From the NCBI RefSeq assembly GCF_002242805.1, contig NZ_MCGQ01000041.1:1-64000 (forward strand): a stretch of 64,000 nt of DNA, given 5' to 3'. The notes under the pieces were generated by a model that saw only the letters and a program-made list of their open reading frames with translations, was not told the origin of the DNA and did not search any database. How positions within the stretch are numbered: position 1 is the stretch's first letter; every line of letters starts with the position of its first letter. A program made the translations under genes and the position numbers. This DNA is from Streptomyces diastatochromogenes (lineage in GTDB: Bacteria; Actinomycetota; Actinomycetes; Streptomycetales; Streptomycetaceae). Shown piece after piece: positions 8,084 through 15,321 of this stretch.

Positions 8084-8932
8084 GTGAACCGACCCGAACT
8101 CGCCGACTTCCTGCGCCGCGGCCGGGGCCGCCTGGACCCGTCCGACGTCGGCCTCGCCGCGGGCGCCCGCCGCCGTACCCCGGGCCTGCGCCGGGAGGAG
8201 GTGGCGTCGCTGGCGGGCATGTCGGTGGACTACTACACGCGCCTGGAGCAGTCCCGCGGCCCCCGCCCCTCCCGCCAGATGCTGACCGCTCTCGCCCGGG
8301 CCCTGCGCCTGACGGACGACGAACGGGACCATCTCTTCCATCTGGCGGGCGAGGAGCCGCCACGCCGGGAGGTCACCTCGACGCACGTCCGCCCGGGCCT
8401 GCTGCTGGTCCTCGACCGACTCCACGACACACCCGCGCAGGTGATCACGGACTGCGGTGAGGTATTGGCCGAGAACCCGATGTGGAGGGCCCTGCTGGGA
8501 GACGCATCGGCCCGCCCGCCACGCGAGCGCAACCTGATCCGCCGCTTCTTCCTCGATCCCTCGGTCCGCGAGCTGTTCCCGCCGGAGGACGTTCCCGGAC
8601 ACGCCGCAGCCCACGTGGCGGGCCTCCGCGCGGTGGCCGCGGCCCGCCCCGCGGACCCGGAGCCGGCCGCCCTGGTGGCCGAACTACGCGCAGCCAGCGA
8701 GGAGTTCGCGCGGCTGTGGGAGCAGCACCAGGTGGCCGTCCGCCAGAGCGCCACCAAACGCTTCCGGCACCCGGTGGTCGGCCTCCTGGAACTGGACTGC
8801 GAGATCCTCCTCGACCACGCCCACCACCAGTACCTGGTCATCCACACGGCCCGTCCGGGCACGGAGTCCTACGAACGCCTGCAGCTGCTCCGCGTGGTGG
8901 GTCTGCAGGACATGTCACCCAGCCGGCCCTGA
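8084..8932 (+). CDS. XRE-family regulator with MmyB-like ligand-binding domain
   Basis: The protein has 282 residues. The N-terminal helix-turn-helix spans about residues 10-80 (GLRREEVASLAGMSVDYYTRLEQSRGPRPSRQML). A MmyB-like C-terminal domain follows (LDRLHDTPAQVITDCGEVLAENPMWRALLGD), which in this family binds fatty-acid-like ligands. The GTG start at 8084 has GGAGGG directly before it. It is divergent from the SDR gene, and an inverted repeat lies between them. Regulators of this class usually repress or activate the neighbouring oxidoreductase, which is inferred here. Confidence 0.9.
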   Translation: MNRPELADFLRRGRGRLDPSDVGLAAGARRRTPGLRREEVASLAGMSVDYYTRLEQSRGPRPSRQMLTALARALRLTDDERDHLFHLAGEEPPRREVTSTHVRPGLLLVLDRLHDTPAQVITDCGEVLAENPMWRALLGDASARPPRERNLIRRFFLDPSVRELFPPEDVPGHAAAHVAGLRAVAAARPADPEPAALVAELRAASEEFARLWEQHQVAVRQSATKRFRHPVVGLLELDCEILLDHAHHQYLVIHTARPGTESYERLQLLRVVGLQDMSPSRP

Positions 8933-8974
8933 CCGCACAGACTCCTCCGCGGGCTTCCCGACACCGCTCGCGGA

Positions 8975-9928
8975 CTAGAAGCCCAGCCGCCGCAGCTGCT
9001 TCGGGTCCCGCTGCCAGTCCTTCGCCACCTTCACGTGGAGGTCGAGGAAGACCGGCGTGCCGAGCAGTGCCTCGATGTGCTTGCGGGACTTGATGCCGAC
9101 CTCCTTCAGGCGCTTGCCCTTGGGGCCGATGATGATGCCCTTCTGGCTGGGACGTTCGATGTAGACGTTGGCGTGGATGTCCAGGAGGGGACGGTCCGCG
9201 GGGCGGTCCTCGCGCGGGAGCATCTCCTCCACGACCACCGCGATGGAGTGCGGCAGTTCGTCGCGGACGCCTTCCAGGGCCGCCTCACGGATCAGCTCCG
9301 CGATCATGACCTGCTCGGGCTCGTCCGTGAGGTCACCCTCGGGGTAGAGGGCCGGGCCCTCGGGCAGCAGCGGGACGATCAGGTCGGCCAGCAGGCCCAC
9401 CTGCTTGTCGCCGACCGCCGACACCGGCACGATCTCCGCCCACTCGAAGCCCAGCTCCTTGCCCAGCTGGTCGATCGCGATCAGCTGCTCGGCGAGGGCC
9501 TTGGAGTCGACCAGGTCGGTCTTGGTGACGATGGCGACCTTCGGGGTCTTCCGGATCCCGGCCAGCTCCTTGGCGATGAACCGGTCGCCCGGGCCGAGCT
9601 TCTCGTTCGCCGGAAGGCAGAAGCCGATCACGTCGACCTCGGCCCACGTCGTCCGTACGACGTCGTTGAGCCGCTCGCCGAGCAGGGTGCGCGGTTTGTG
9701 GAGCCCCGGGGTGTCGACCAGGATCAGCTGGGCGTCGGGCCGGTGCACGATGCCGCGTACCGTGTGCCGCGTGGTCTGCGGCTGGTTGGCGGTGATCGCC
9801 ACCTTCTGCCCGACCAGAGCGTTCGTGAGGGTGGACTTGCCCGCGTTGGGACGGCCCACGAAGCAGGCGAAGCCGGCGCGGTGGGCGGTCTCGGCCGGCT
9901 CTTCGGATGACGGGGTACGAACGCTCAT
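8975..9928 (-). CDS. era: GTPase Era
   Basis: Era is a ribosome-assembly GTPase that binds the 3' end of 16S rRNA during 30S maturation. The 317-residue protein shows G1 GRPNAGKST, G3 DTPGLH and G4 TKTD, followed by the C-terminal KH domain with IIIGPKGKRLKEVG. The ATG at 9928 is chosen; an ATG nine bases upstream lies too close to the AGGGA box. In many actinobacteria era lies directly after the phoH-ybeY-corC genes. Here it is separated from them by several kilobases carrying amtB-glnK and the WxL-like cluster. It runs convergent to the MmyB-type regulator gene. Confidence 0.97.
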   Translation of the reverse strand: MSVRTPSSEEPAETAHRAGFACFVGRPNAGKSTLTNALVGQKVAITANQPQTTRHTVRGIVHRPDAQLILVDTPGLHKPRTLLGERLNDVVRTTWAEVDVIGFCLPANEKLGPGDRFIAKELAGIRKTPKVAIVTKTDLVDSKALAEQLIAIDQLGKELGFEWAEIVPVSAVGDKQVGLLADLIVPLLPEGPALYPEGDLTDEPEQVMIAELIREAALEGVRDELPHSIAVVVEEMLPREDRPADRPLLDIHANVYIERPSQKGIIIGPKGKRLKEVGIKSRKHIEALLGTPVFLDLHVKVAKDWQRDPKQLRRLGF

Positions 9929-9990
9929 GGCGACCATTGTCCCTGATCCACAAAGCCGTCCCGTACCGGTGGGGCATACCCCGTCCACAC

Positions 9991-10055
9991 GTGAGCTTTC
10001 GGAAACCCCCACGCAACGAAACGTCACGGAAACACACCCGTACGCAACCGGAAAC
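9991..10055 (+). promoter_or_regulatory. GlnR-box-like array upstream of amtB
   Basis: Five-base half sites of the GlnR type (GTnAC / GAAAC separated by six bases) occur repeatedly: GTGAG (9991) with GAAAC (10002), then GAAAC (10018), GAAAC (10029), GTACG (10040) and GAAAC (10051). The last four are on an 11-bp period. GlnR is the nitrogen regulator of Streptomyces and activates ammonium uptake genes, so this array is a strong candidate activation site. Confidence 0.75.
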
Positions 10056-10102
10056 TCACACCGGTGACCCTCTGACGAGCCCGCACACCGTTGGAGACGC
10101 CC

Positions 10103-11413
10103 GTGACCCTCGCCGCCGCTCACGTGAACACCGGCGACACCGCCTGGCTGCTCGCGGCCACCGCCCTCGTCCTGCTGATGACCCCGGGTCTGGCCCTGTT
10201 CTACGGCGGCATGGTCCGCACGAAGAGCGTCCTCAACATGCTGATGATGAGCTTCGTGTCGATCGCCCTGGTGACGGTGGTGTGGCTGGCGGTCGGTTAC
10301 TCGCTGGCCTTCGGCGACGACATCGGCGGCGGGCTGATCGGCGGGCTGGAGCACGCGGGCATGAGCGGCCTCGGCCCGGACAGCGTCCACGGCTCGGTCC
10401 CCACCCTCCTCTTCGCCACCTTCCAGCTCACCTTCGCGATCATCACGGCCGCCCTGATCAGCGGCGCGGTCGCGGACCGTACGAAGTTCTCGGCGTGGCT
10501 GGTCTTCGTCCCGGCGTGGACCCTCCTCGTATACGTTCCGGTCACCCACTGGGTGTGGGGTCCCGGTGGCTGGATCCTCGACAAACTCGGCGCCCTCGAC
10601 TTCGCGGGCGGTCTGCCCGTCGAGATCACCTCGGGTGCGTCCGGGCTGGCCCTGTGCCTGGTCATCGGGCCGCGCCTCGGCTTCAAGAAGGACGCGATGC
10701 GTCCGCACAACCTGCCCATGGTGGTCCTCGGCGCCGGCCTGCTCTGGTTCGGCTGGTTCGGCTTCAACGCGGGCTCCGCGCTCGGCGCGAACGGCCTGGC
10801 CGCGGCCGCCTTCCTCAACACCCTGGCCGCCGGCTGCACCGGCCTGCTCGGCTGGCTCTTCGTCGAGCAGCGGCGCGACGGCCACCCGACCACGCTGGGC
10901 GCCGCCTCCGGCGCGGTGGCCGGCCTGGTCGCGATCACGCCCTCCTGCGGCACGGTCTCCCTGCTCGGCGCGCTGGTCGTGGGCCTGGCCGCCGGTGTCG
11001 TCTGCTCCTACGCGGTGAGCTGGAAGTTCAGGCTGAACTTCGACGACTCGCTGGACGTCGTCGGCGTCCACCTGGTCGGCGGCGTCATCGGCACCCTCCT
11101 CATCGGCCTGTTCGCCGAGAAGGCGATGACCGGCGGCGTCGAGGGCCTGTTCTACGGCGGCGGGCTCGCCCCGCTCGGCAAGCAGCTGCTGGCCGTCGTG
11201 GTCGTCGCGGGGTACGCCTTCGCGGTGACGTACGGCCTCGGCAAGCTGATCGACCGGGCGATGGGCCTGCGGGCGAGCGAGGAGCAGGAGCACACCGGCC
11301 TGGACCTTACGGTGCACGCCGAGACGGCTTACGATCACGGGGTCCTGGGGCACGGTGCCCCGGTCTCCGCCTCCGTCGTCCCCACCGCCCAGAAGGTCAA
11401 GAGCCAGGCATGA
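10103..11413 (+). CDS. amtB: ammonium transporter Amt
   Basis: This Amt/Mep/Rh-family channel of 436 residues has about eleven membrane segments. The family features are visible: LMTPGLALFYGGMVRTKSVLNMLMMS near the start, the THWVWGPGGW turn and the DDSLDVVGVHLVGG segment with a pore-lining His. It takes up ammonium across the plasma membrane. The GTG at 10103 is preferred to an upstream TTG because GGAG lies six bases before it. Its stop overlaps the glnK start (ATGA). A GlnR-like box lies about 50-110 bases upstream, so nitrogen limitation should induce it. Confidence 0.96.
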   Translation: MTLAAAHVNTGDTAWLLAATALVLLMTPGLALFYGGMVRTKSVLNMLMMSFVSIALVTVVWLAVGYSLAFGDDIGGGLIGGLEHAGMSGLGPDSVHGSVPTLLFATFQLTFAIITAALISGAVADRTKFSAWLVFVPAWTLLVYVPVTHWVWGPGGWILDKLGALDFAGGLPVEITSGASGLALCLVIGPRLGFKKDAMRPHNLPMVVLGAGLLWFGWFGFNAGSALGANGLAAAAFLNTLAAGCTGLLGWLFVEQRRDGHPTTLGAASGAVAGLVAITPSCGTVSLLGALVVGLAAGVVCSYAVSWKFRLNFDDSLDVVGVHLVGGVIGTLLIGLFAEKAMTGGVEGLFYGGGLAPLGKQLLAVVVVAGYAFAVTYGLGKLIDRAMGLRASEEQEHTGLDLTVHAETAYDHGVLGHGAPVSASVVPTAQKVKSQA

Positions 11414-11748
11414 AGCTCATCACCGCGATCGTCAAGCCGTACCGCCTGGACGCGGTCAAGACCGCCCTGCAGGAGCTGGGCGTGCACGGTCTGACCGTGA
11501 CCGAGGCGAGCGGCTACGGCCGCCAGCGCGGCCACACCGAGGTGTACCGGGGGGCCGAGTACCAGGTCGACCTGGTACCGAAGGTCCGGATCGAGGTCGT
11601 CGTCGAGGACGCGATCTCCGAGGACGTGATCGACGCGATCGTCAGCGCCGCGCAGACGGGGAAGATCGGGGACGGGAAGGTGTGGGCGCTGCCCGTGGAG
11701 ACCGTCGCACGGGTGCGGACCGGCGAGCGCGGCCCCGACGCGCTCTGA
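11410..11748 (+). CDS. glnK: PII signal transduction protein GlnK
   Basis: This 112-residue PII protein begins MKLITAIVKPYRLDAVKTAL and carries the T-loop RGAEYQVDLVPK, with the modifiable Tyr51 intact, and the B-loop TGKIGDGKVW. In Streptomyces, GlnK is adenylylated at this Tyr by GlnD and binds AmtB. Translation is coupled to amtB by an overlapping ATGA. No glnD follows, unlike the canonical amtB-glnK-glnD operon, so this may be a second copy that relies on a modifying enzyme encoded elsewhere. The 3' end overlaps the convergent DUF916 gene by about 107 bases. Confidence 0.97.
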   Translation: MKLITAIVKPYRLDAVKTALQELGVHGLTVTEASGYGRQRGHTEVYRGAEYQVDLVPKVRIEVVVEDAISEDVIDAIVSAAQTGKIGDGKVWALPVETVARVRTGERGPDAL

Positions 11749-12661
11749 CCAGCAGCACACCCGTCACCACGCCCGCGACGAACACCAGCCCGGCGAGCAG
11801 CCACGGCAGCGCGAAGAAGGAGGCGCTCGCCGACTGGCGGGTGTCCTGCGCGCTCGCGGTCAGGGTGATGTCGCCCCAGTCGAGCTGGGGTGCGCCGTGC
11901 CAGGTCTCGGTGAGCCGCACGCTCTGTCCCGGCAGCAGCTCGGACGGGATCCCCTTCAGGTCGCGGTCGAGCAGCGTACGGCCGAACAGCCCGCGCGCCT
12001 TCAGCTCCACCTTGGGGTCGAGGGTGACGTTCCCGGTGTTGCGCAGGGTGTAGCCGATGGTCGCCGTGCTGTCGCCGAAGCCGGGGACGAGCGGCTGGTG
12101 CTGGCTGAGATGCACCTGCTCGACGGAGATCCCGGTCAGCGTGGGCCCGCCGACCCGGAGGTAGACACGGGCGCCGACGGCCCGCTGCACACCGAGCGCC
12201 AGCTTGCCGCTGCCGGGGTCGACCCGCTCGTCGAGCGCGACGATCGCGCCCGGGTGGTCTCCCGGTTCGGCGCCCTGGGGTACGCGCAGGGTGAAGGGCA
12301 CGGTGACGGTCCTGTGGCCGGGCACGGTGACCCGTGACCTGGCGGGCCTGGCCCACGCGCCCACCCCGCGCATCCGTTCCTTCAGGGTCCGTACGGCGAA
12401 CCCGCCGTCGCGGGCGGTGTTGTAGGCGTCGGCCGCATAGAGCCGGAAGGTGAGCGGCTTGCCGGTCTTGTTGGCCACGGCGACCTTGTCGGTGAGGGTC
12501 TGCCCGGGGTCGGCCGAGAGGTAGAAGTAGGGGCGCGCGGCGACCTTGGAGGCGACCGGGTAGACGGACCAGCTGCCGTTGTCGGCGGCCCGCGCGGGGA
12601 CGGCCGTCAGCCCGAGGAACAGGCCGATCAGGCTCAGGAGGAGGACGTACGGCTTGCGCAT
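11642..12661 (-). CDS. DUF916 / WxL-interacting-type surface protein
   Basis: The protein has 339 residues. It has a signal peptide (MRKPYVLLLSLIGLFLGLTAVPARA), a DUF916-type beta-sandwich ectodomain (SLSADPGQT-like YFYLSADPGQTLTDKVAVANKTGKPLTFRLYAAD, VPFTLRVPQGAEPGDHPGAIVAL), a transmembrane helix near residues 280-305 (LPWLLAGLVFVAGVVTGVLLV) and an Arg/Pro-rich cytoplasmic tail. The tail runs about 107 bases antisense into glnK, and the frame stays open there. DUF916 proteins of Firmicutes bind WxL proteins on the wall. The upstream gene looks like a WxL partner and is 95 bases away, probably in one transcript. Confidence 0.8.
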   Translation of the reverse strand: MRKPYVLLLSLIGLFLGLTAVPARAADNGSWSVYPVASKVAARPYFYLSADPGQTLTDKVAVANKTGKPLTFRLYAADAYNTARDGGFAVRTLKERMRGVGAWARPARSRVTVPGHRTVTVPFTLRVPQGAEPGDHPGAIVALDERVDPGSGKLALGVQRAVGARVYLRVGGPTLTGISVEQVHLSQHQPLVPGFGDSTATIGYTLRNTGNVTLDPKVELKARGLFGRTLLDRDLKGIPSELLPGQSVRLTETWHGAPQLDWGDITLTASAQDTRQSASASFFALPWLLAGLVFVAGVVTGVLLVRARRGRARRSAPVRRSPRAAPTPSRPRSSPSARR

Positions 12662-12756
12662 GGGTGCGGACCCCCCATGGGCTCGGGTCGTGGCGGTCGG
12701 GCGGGTGCGGCCCCGTGGTGCGGCAGGGCGCCCGGCCACCGGTGTCGGAGTGCGGG

Positions 12757-14085
12757 TCAGGTGAGGGTGAGGGTCAGGACGCCGGAGTACGAACCCGGAG
12801 GCGTGAACGCCGGTACGTCCAGGGAGAGTCCGGCGTCGACGGTGAACTCACCGCCGGTGAGCGTGGCGGCCGGGGTGGACGCGAGGGTCGCTCCCGAGGT
12901 GCCCACCGCGCCCGTGGAACCGGCCTTGCAGGTGCTGGGGCTGCCCGCCTTGGTCACACAGGCGGGGGTCCAGCTCAGCCTGCTCGCGTCGATCTTGGCG
13001 CCGGGACCGGTGAAGTCGGTGACCTTGCCGGTCAGGGACCAGCCCGCGGGCCCGCCGCGGAAGTCCTTGACGGTCACCGTCTGCAGCGCTCCGGTGGAGG
13101 CCCCGCCCTTGCCGAAGTCGACCGACGACAGCCCGACGGCGTCCCCGGCCTGGGACATGGACAGGGTGCCCGCCTTGACCGTGGTGGTCAGCTTCTGGCT
13201 GCCGGCCGGGACGGGCGTGTTGTCGTTGACGACGTAGGCCGCGGGGCCCGCGCCCTTGTCCGCGCTCCAGGAGCCGCCCTCGTAGGCCACGATCCCGGTC
13301 GTCGTCTTGTCGTTGACGACGAGGGAACCGCTGAAGGAGCCCTGGGCGTTGGCGGTCACGGTGGCGGTGTCCGCGGTCTGGGTGGCCCCGGCCCGCCCGG
13401 CCAGGGTGACGGTGGCGCCCGGCGTGAAGTTGCTGCCGCTGACCGTGACACCGGCACCCGGGTCACCGGAGGCCGAACCCAGCGAGATGGCACGGGTGTT
13501 GGCCGGGGTCCCGTCGGTCGCGGTGACGGTCTGCGACACCGGGGCAGGCGGGTTGGTGACCGTGCACGGGGTGTCCAGCTCGAGGATGTAGCTGGTGTGG
13601 ATGTTGTAGTCGCCCGGCGAGAGGCTGATCTGGCCGGCCTTGGTCACGGTGAACGTCCCGGTCATGGAGAAGGACGGGAACGCGGCCTTCCCCGGCACCG
13701 GCGGGTTCTTCTTCGGTCCGGCGACGGTGACGTCACCGGTCTGGGCGCCGCCGAGGGTGACCTTGCCGGTCGGGGTCATGATGTCGGCCGGCAGGGCCAG
13801 GTCGGTGGGGTTGCTGGCGGCGGCCGTGACCACGGTGTAGGTCACGGTGACCGTGTCGCCGACCTTCGGGCTGGCGTTGTCCACCGACACGCTCGCGGTG
13901 GTGGTGCCGTCGATCGGCGGAATGCCCGCGACGGCGGGCGGGATGCAGTGCGTGGCGAAGTCCACGTTCGTACCGGCGGCACCGGCCGGACCGGCCAGCG
14001 CGCCGCCCGCGGTGACCGCGAGAGCGGTCGCCCCGAACAGCGACGCCCAGCGCCACCGTCGGGATCTTAGGGGTGTCGAACCCAT
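12757..14085 (-). CDS. secreted WxL-like / Ig-like surface protein
   Basis: The protein has 442 residues. A signal peptide ends near AGPAGAAG at about residue 37. Beta-rich modules follow: an N-terminal Ig-like part, an IPT/neocarzinostatin-like stretch (GDPGAGVTVSGSNFTPGATVTLAG) and a C-terminal domain ending FTVDAGLSLDVPAFTPPGSYSGVLTLTLT. That ending is the closing pattern of WxL domains, but no canonical WxL tryptophan motif is clear. It has no membrane anchor or sortase motif. GGAGGGG lies five bases before the ATG. It is upstream of the DUF916 gene and probably interacts with its product. A palindromic motif 100 bases upstream is shared with the next gene. Confidence 0.75.
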   Translation of the reverse strand: MGSTPLRSRRWRWASLFGATALAVTAGGALAGPAGAAGTNVDFATHCIPPAVAGIPPIDGTTTASVSVDNASPKVGDTVTVTYTVVTAAASNPTDLALPADIMTPTGKVTLGGAQTGDVTVAGPKKNPPVPGKAAFPSFSMTGTFTVTKAGQISLSPGDYNIHTSYILELDTPCTVTNPPAPVSQTVTATDGTPANTRAISLGSASGDPGAGVTVSGSNFTPGATVTLAGRAGATQTADTATVTANAQGSFSGSLVVNDKTTTGIVAYEGGSWSADKGAGPAAYVVNDNTPVPAGSQKLTTTVKAGTLSMSQAGDAVGLSSVDFGKGGASTGALQTVTVKDFRGGPAGWSLTGKVTDFTGPGAKIDASRLSWTPACVTKAGSPSTCKAGSTGAVGTSGATLASTPAATLTGGEFTVDAGLSLDVPAFTPPGSYSGVLTLTLT

Positions 14086-14173
14086 GGGGGCCCCTCCTGA
14101 GGGTTGCGGGCGCAGCGGCTCATCTGCGCCGACAGGGGGCATTGATGTGGAGCCCGCGTGAGAAGTCAATGGA

Positions 14174-14215
14174 GATGCCGCAGAAATCTGACGGATCATC
14201 AGTTTCTGCGGCATC
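14174..14215. terminator. 13-bp hairpin between the two secreted-protein genes
   Basis: GATGCCGCAGAAA (14174-14186) pairs perfectly with TTTCTGCGGCATC (14203-14215) around a 16-base loop. It lies 44-85 bases past the stop of the 158-residue secreted protein gene and could end that transcript. The loop is itself the TCTGACGGATC palindrome, so the structure may serve as a regulatory site instead. Confidence 0.5.
14187..14202 (-). promoter_or_regulatory. TCTGACGGATC palindromic motif, copy 1
   Basis: TCTGACGGATCATCAG lies 101 bases upstream of the 442-residue surface protein start. A second copy, differing at two positions, lies at 14849-14864 upstream of the 158-residue secreted protein. The repeated position relative to each start argues for a shared operator or promoter element. 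Confidence 0.45.
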
Positions 14216-14258
14216 CCCGGGAGATCCGGTGAGAACCGGAACAGATCGCTCAGTTCCG

Positions 14259-14735
14259 TCAGTCGAAGACGAACGGTCCCGGCGACTGCTTGGCCGTCGC
14301 CGTACAGGTGACGTTGACCCCGAAGATCGTCATCTGCAGCGAGCCGCCGTACGCCTCCAGGCTGTCGCCGGAGGCCACGGTGCCGGTGAGCGGGCCGGCC
14401 GTGACCGGGTCGCCGGCGGCCATGGCCGGGTTCTTCGTGCCGGTGAAGACGGTGGTGCCGCCGCTCGCCTTGACCAGGGTGAGCTTGGAGGTGATGGAGT
14501 CCTTCGCCACCGCGACCGGCGCCTTGACCGCGGAGGAGGTGAGCGTGATGGTGGCCGAGGTGCCGCTCTGGGTGGCGGTGAGCGTGGCCGCGCCACCGCC
14601 GAAGATGCCGCAGCTCGCGTTGATGGTCGCCGTCTGGGGAGTGACGGCGGCCGCGGTGGGCGCGAAGGCGAGTCCGGTGACCGCGAGGGCCCCGGCGACC
14701 AGCGCCGCACCAGTTGAAGTGCGCTTGCCTCTCAT
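14259..14735 (-). CDS. small secreted protein of the WxL-like cluster
   Basis: The protein has 158 residues with a clear signal peptide (LVAGALAVTGLAFAPTAAA, cleavage near residue 30). The rest is a Ser/Thr/Gly-rich beta domain with one pair of cysteines (SCGIFGGG near residue 42 and VTCTATAK near the C terminus), which probably form a disulfide. I do not recognise a named family. It is the first gene of the three-gene surface cluster and shares an upstream palindrome with the second. It is probably released or held on the wall. The gene is real by its signal peptide, codon pattern and position. Confidence 0.8.
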   Translation of the reverse strand: MRGKRTSTGAALVAGALAVTGLAFAPTAAAVTPQTATINASCGIFGGGAATLTATQSGTSATITLTSSAVKAPVAVAKDSITSKLTLVKASGGTTVFTGTKNPAMAAGDPVTAGPLTGTVASGDSLEAYGGSLQMTIFGVNVTCTATAKQSPGPFVFD

Positions 14736-14848
14736 GGGGATCCGCTTCCCTTCCCTGTGGGGATGCCATGTGGGGATGGTCGGAAGGTGCGCCGACGAAC
14801 GGCAGGCCTGAGCAGGTGGATGCGGGCACGCTGCGGCGGCGGTGCGGA

Positions 14849-14864
14849 TCTGACGGATCGTCGG
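14849..14864 (-). promoter_or_regulatory. TCTGACGGATC palindromic motif, copy 2
   Basis: TCTGACGGATCGTCGG, a near-perfect palindrome around CTGACG-GAT-CGTC, lies 113 bases upstream of the small secreted protein start. It matches the copy at 14187-14202 at 14 of 16 positions. Confidence 0.45.
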
Positions 14865-14920
14865 AACTTACGGCTCCATTGATGCGCGAGAGGCAGGCGA
14901 CGGCAAGGATGAAATCCGGA

Positions 14921-15283
14921 CTACTCCGCGGCGCCGGCCGGGACCGTCAGCTTCACGGCCCCGTCCGGCCCGGCGAGCAGCACCGGCGTCTCGGCACCGC
15001 CCAGGTCGGCCACGGCGGCCCGGTCCTCGGCGGCGACGCCCTCCGCCTCGCTCACCACGGCCGCCGCCTCCAGCGACGTCGCCCCGGAGGCCACGGCCAT
15101 GGCGACGGCGGTCTGCAGGGCACTCAGCTTCAGCGACGCGAGCTGCACCGACCCGGCGACGTACGTACGCCCGGTCTCGTCCCGTACGGCTGCCCCCTCG
15201 GGCACACCGTTGCGGGCCCGGGCGGAACGGGCCAGGGTGACGATCTTGCGGTCCTCGGGGTCGAGCGCGTTGCTGTCGGTCAT
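14921..15283 (-). CDS. degenerate cytidine deaminase homologue (likely inactive)
   Basis: This 120-residue protein aligns by pattern with small tetrameric cytidine deaminases (DETGRTYVAGSVQLASLKLSALQTAVAMAVASGA matches the region before and after the first zinc motif). The Cys-Ala-Glu of the active site is replaced by Ser-Ala-Leu-Gln, and the second zinc motif PCGxCRQ is absent. It therefore cannot bind zinc or deaminate in the normal way. From memory, a similar small gene lies between corC and era in Mycobacterium, so the inactive form may be conserved with a structural or regulatory role. The ATG at 15283 has only a weak ribosome-binding site. Confidence 0.75.
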   Translation of the reverse strand: MTDSNALDPEDRKIVTLARSARARNGVPEGAAVRDETGRTYVAGSVQLASLKLSALQTAVAMAVASGATSLEAAAVVSEAEGVAAEDRAAVADLGGAETPVLLAGPDGAVKLTVPAGAAE

Positions 15284-15321
15284 GCCCCGAGCATACGGAC
15301 CGGGCCGGGCCTGCACCGAGG

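Noticed and set aside
9929..11353. N-terminal extension of Era across amtB on the minus strand, or the reverse (plus-strand frame through era)
   Set aside because: Both are GC shadows. The known Era length and AmtB motifs fix the true frames.
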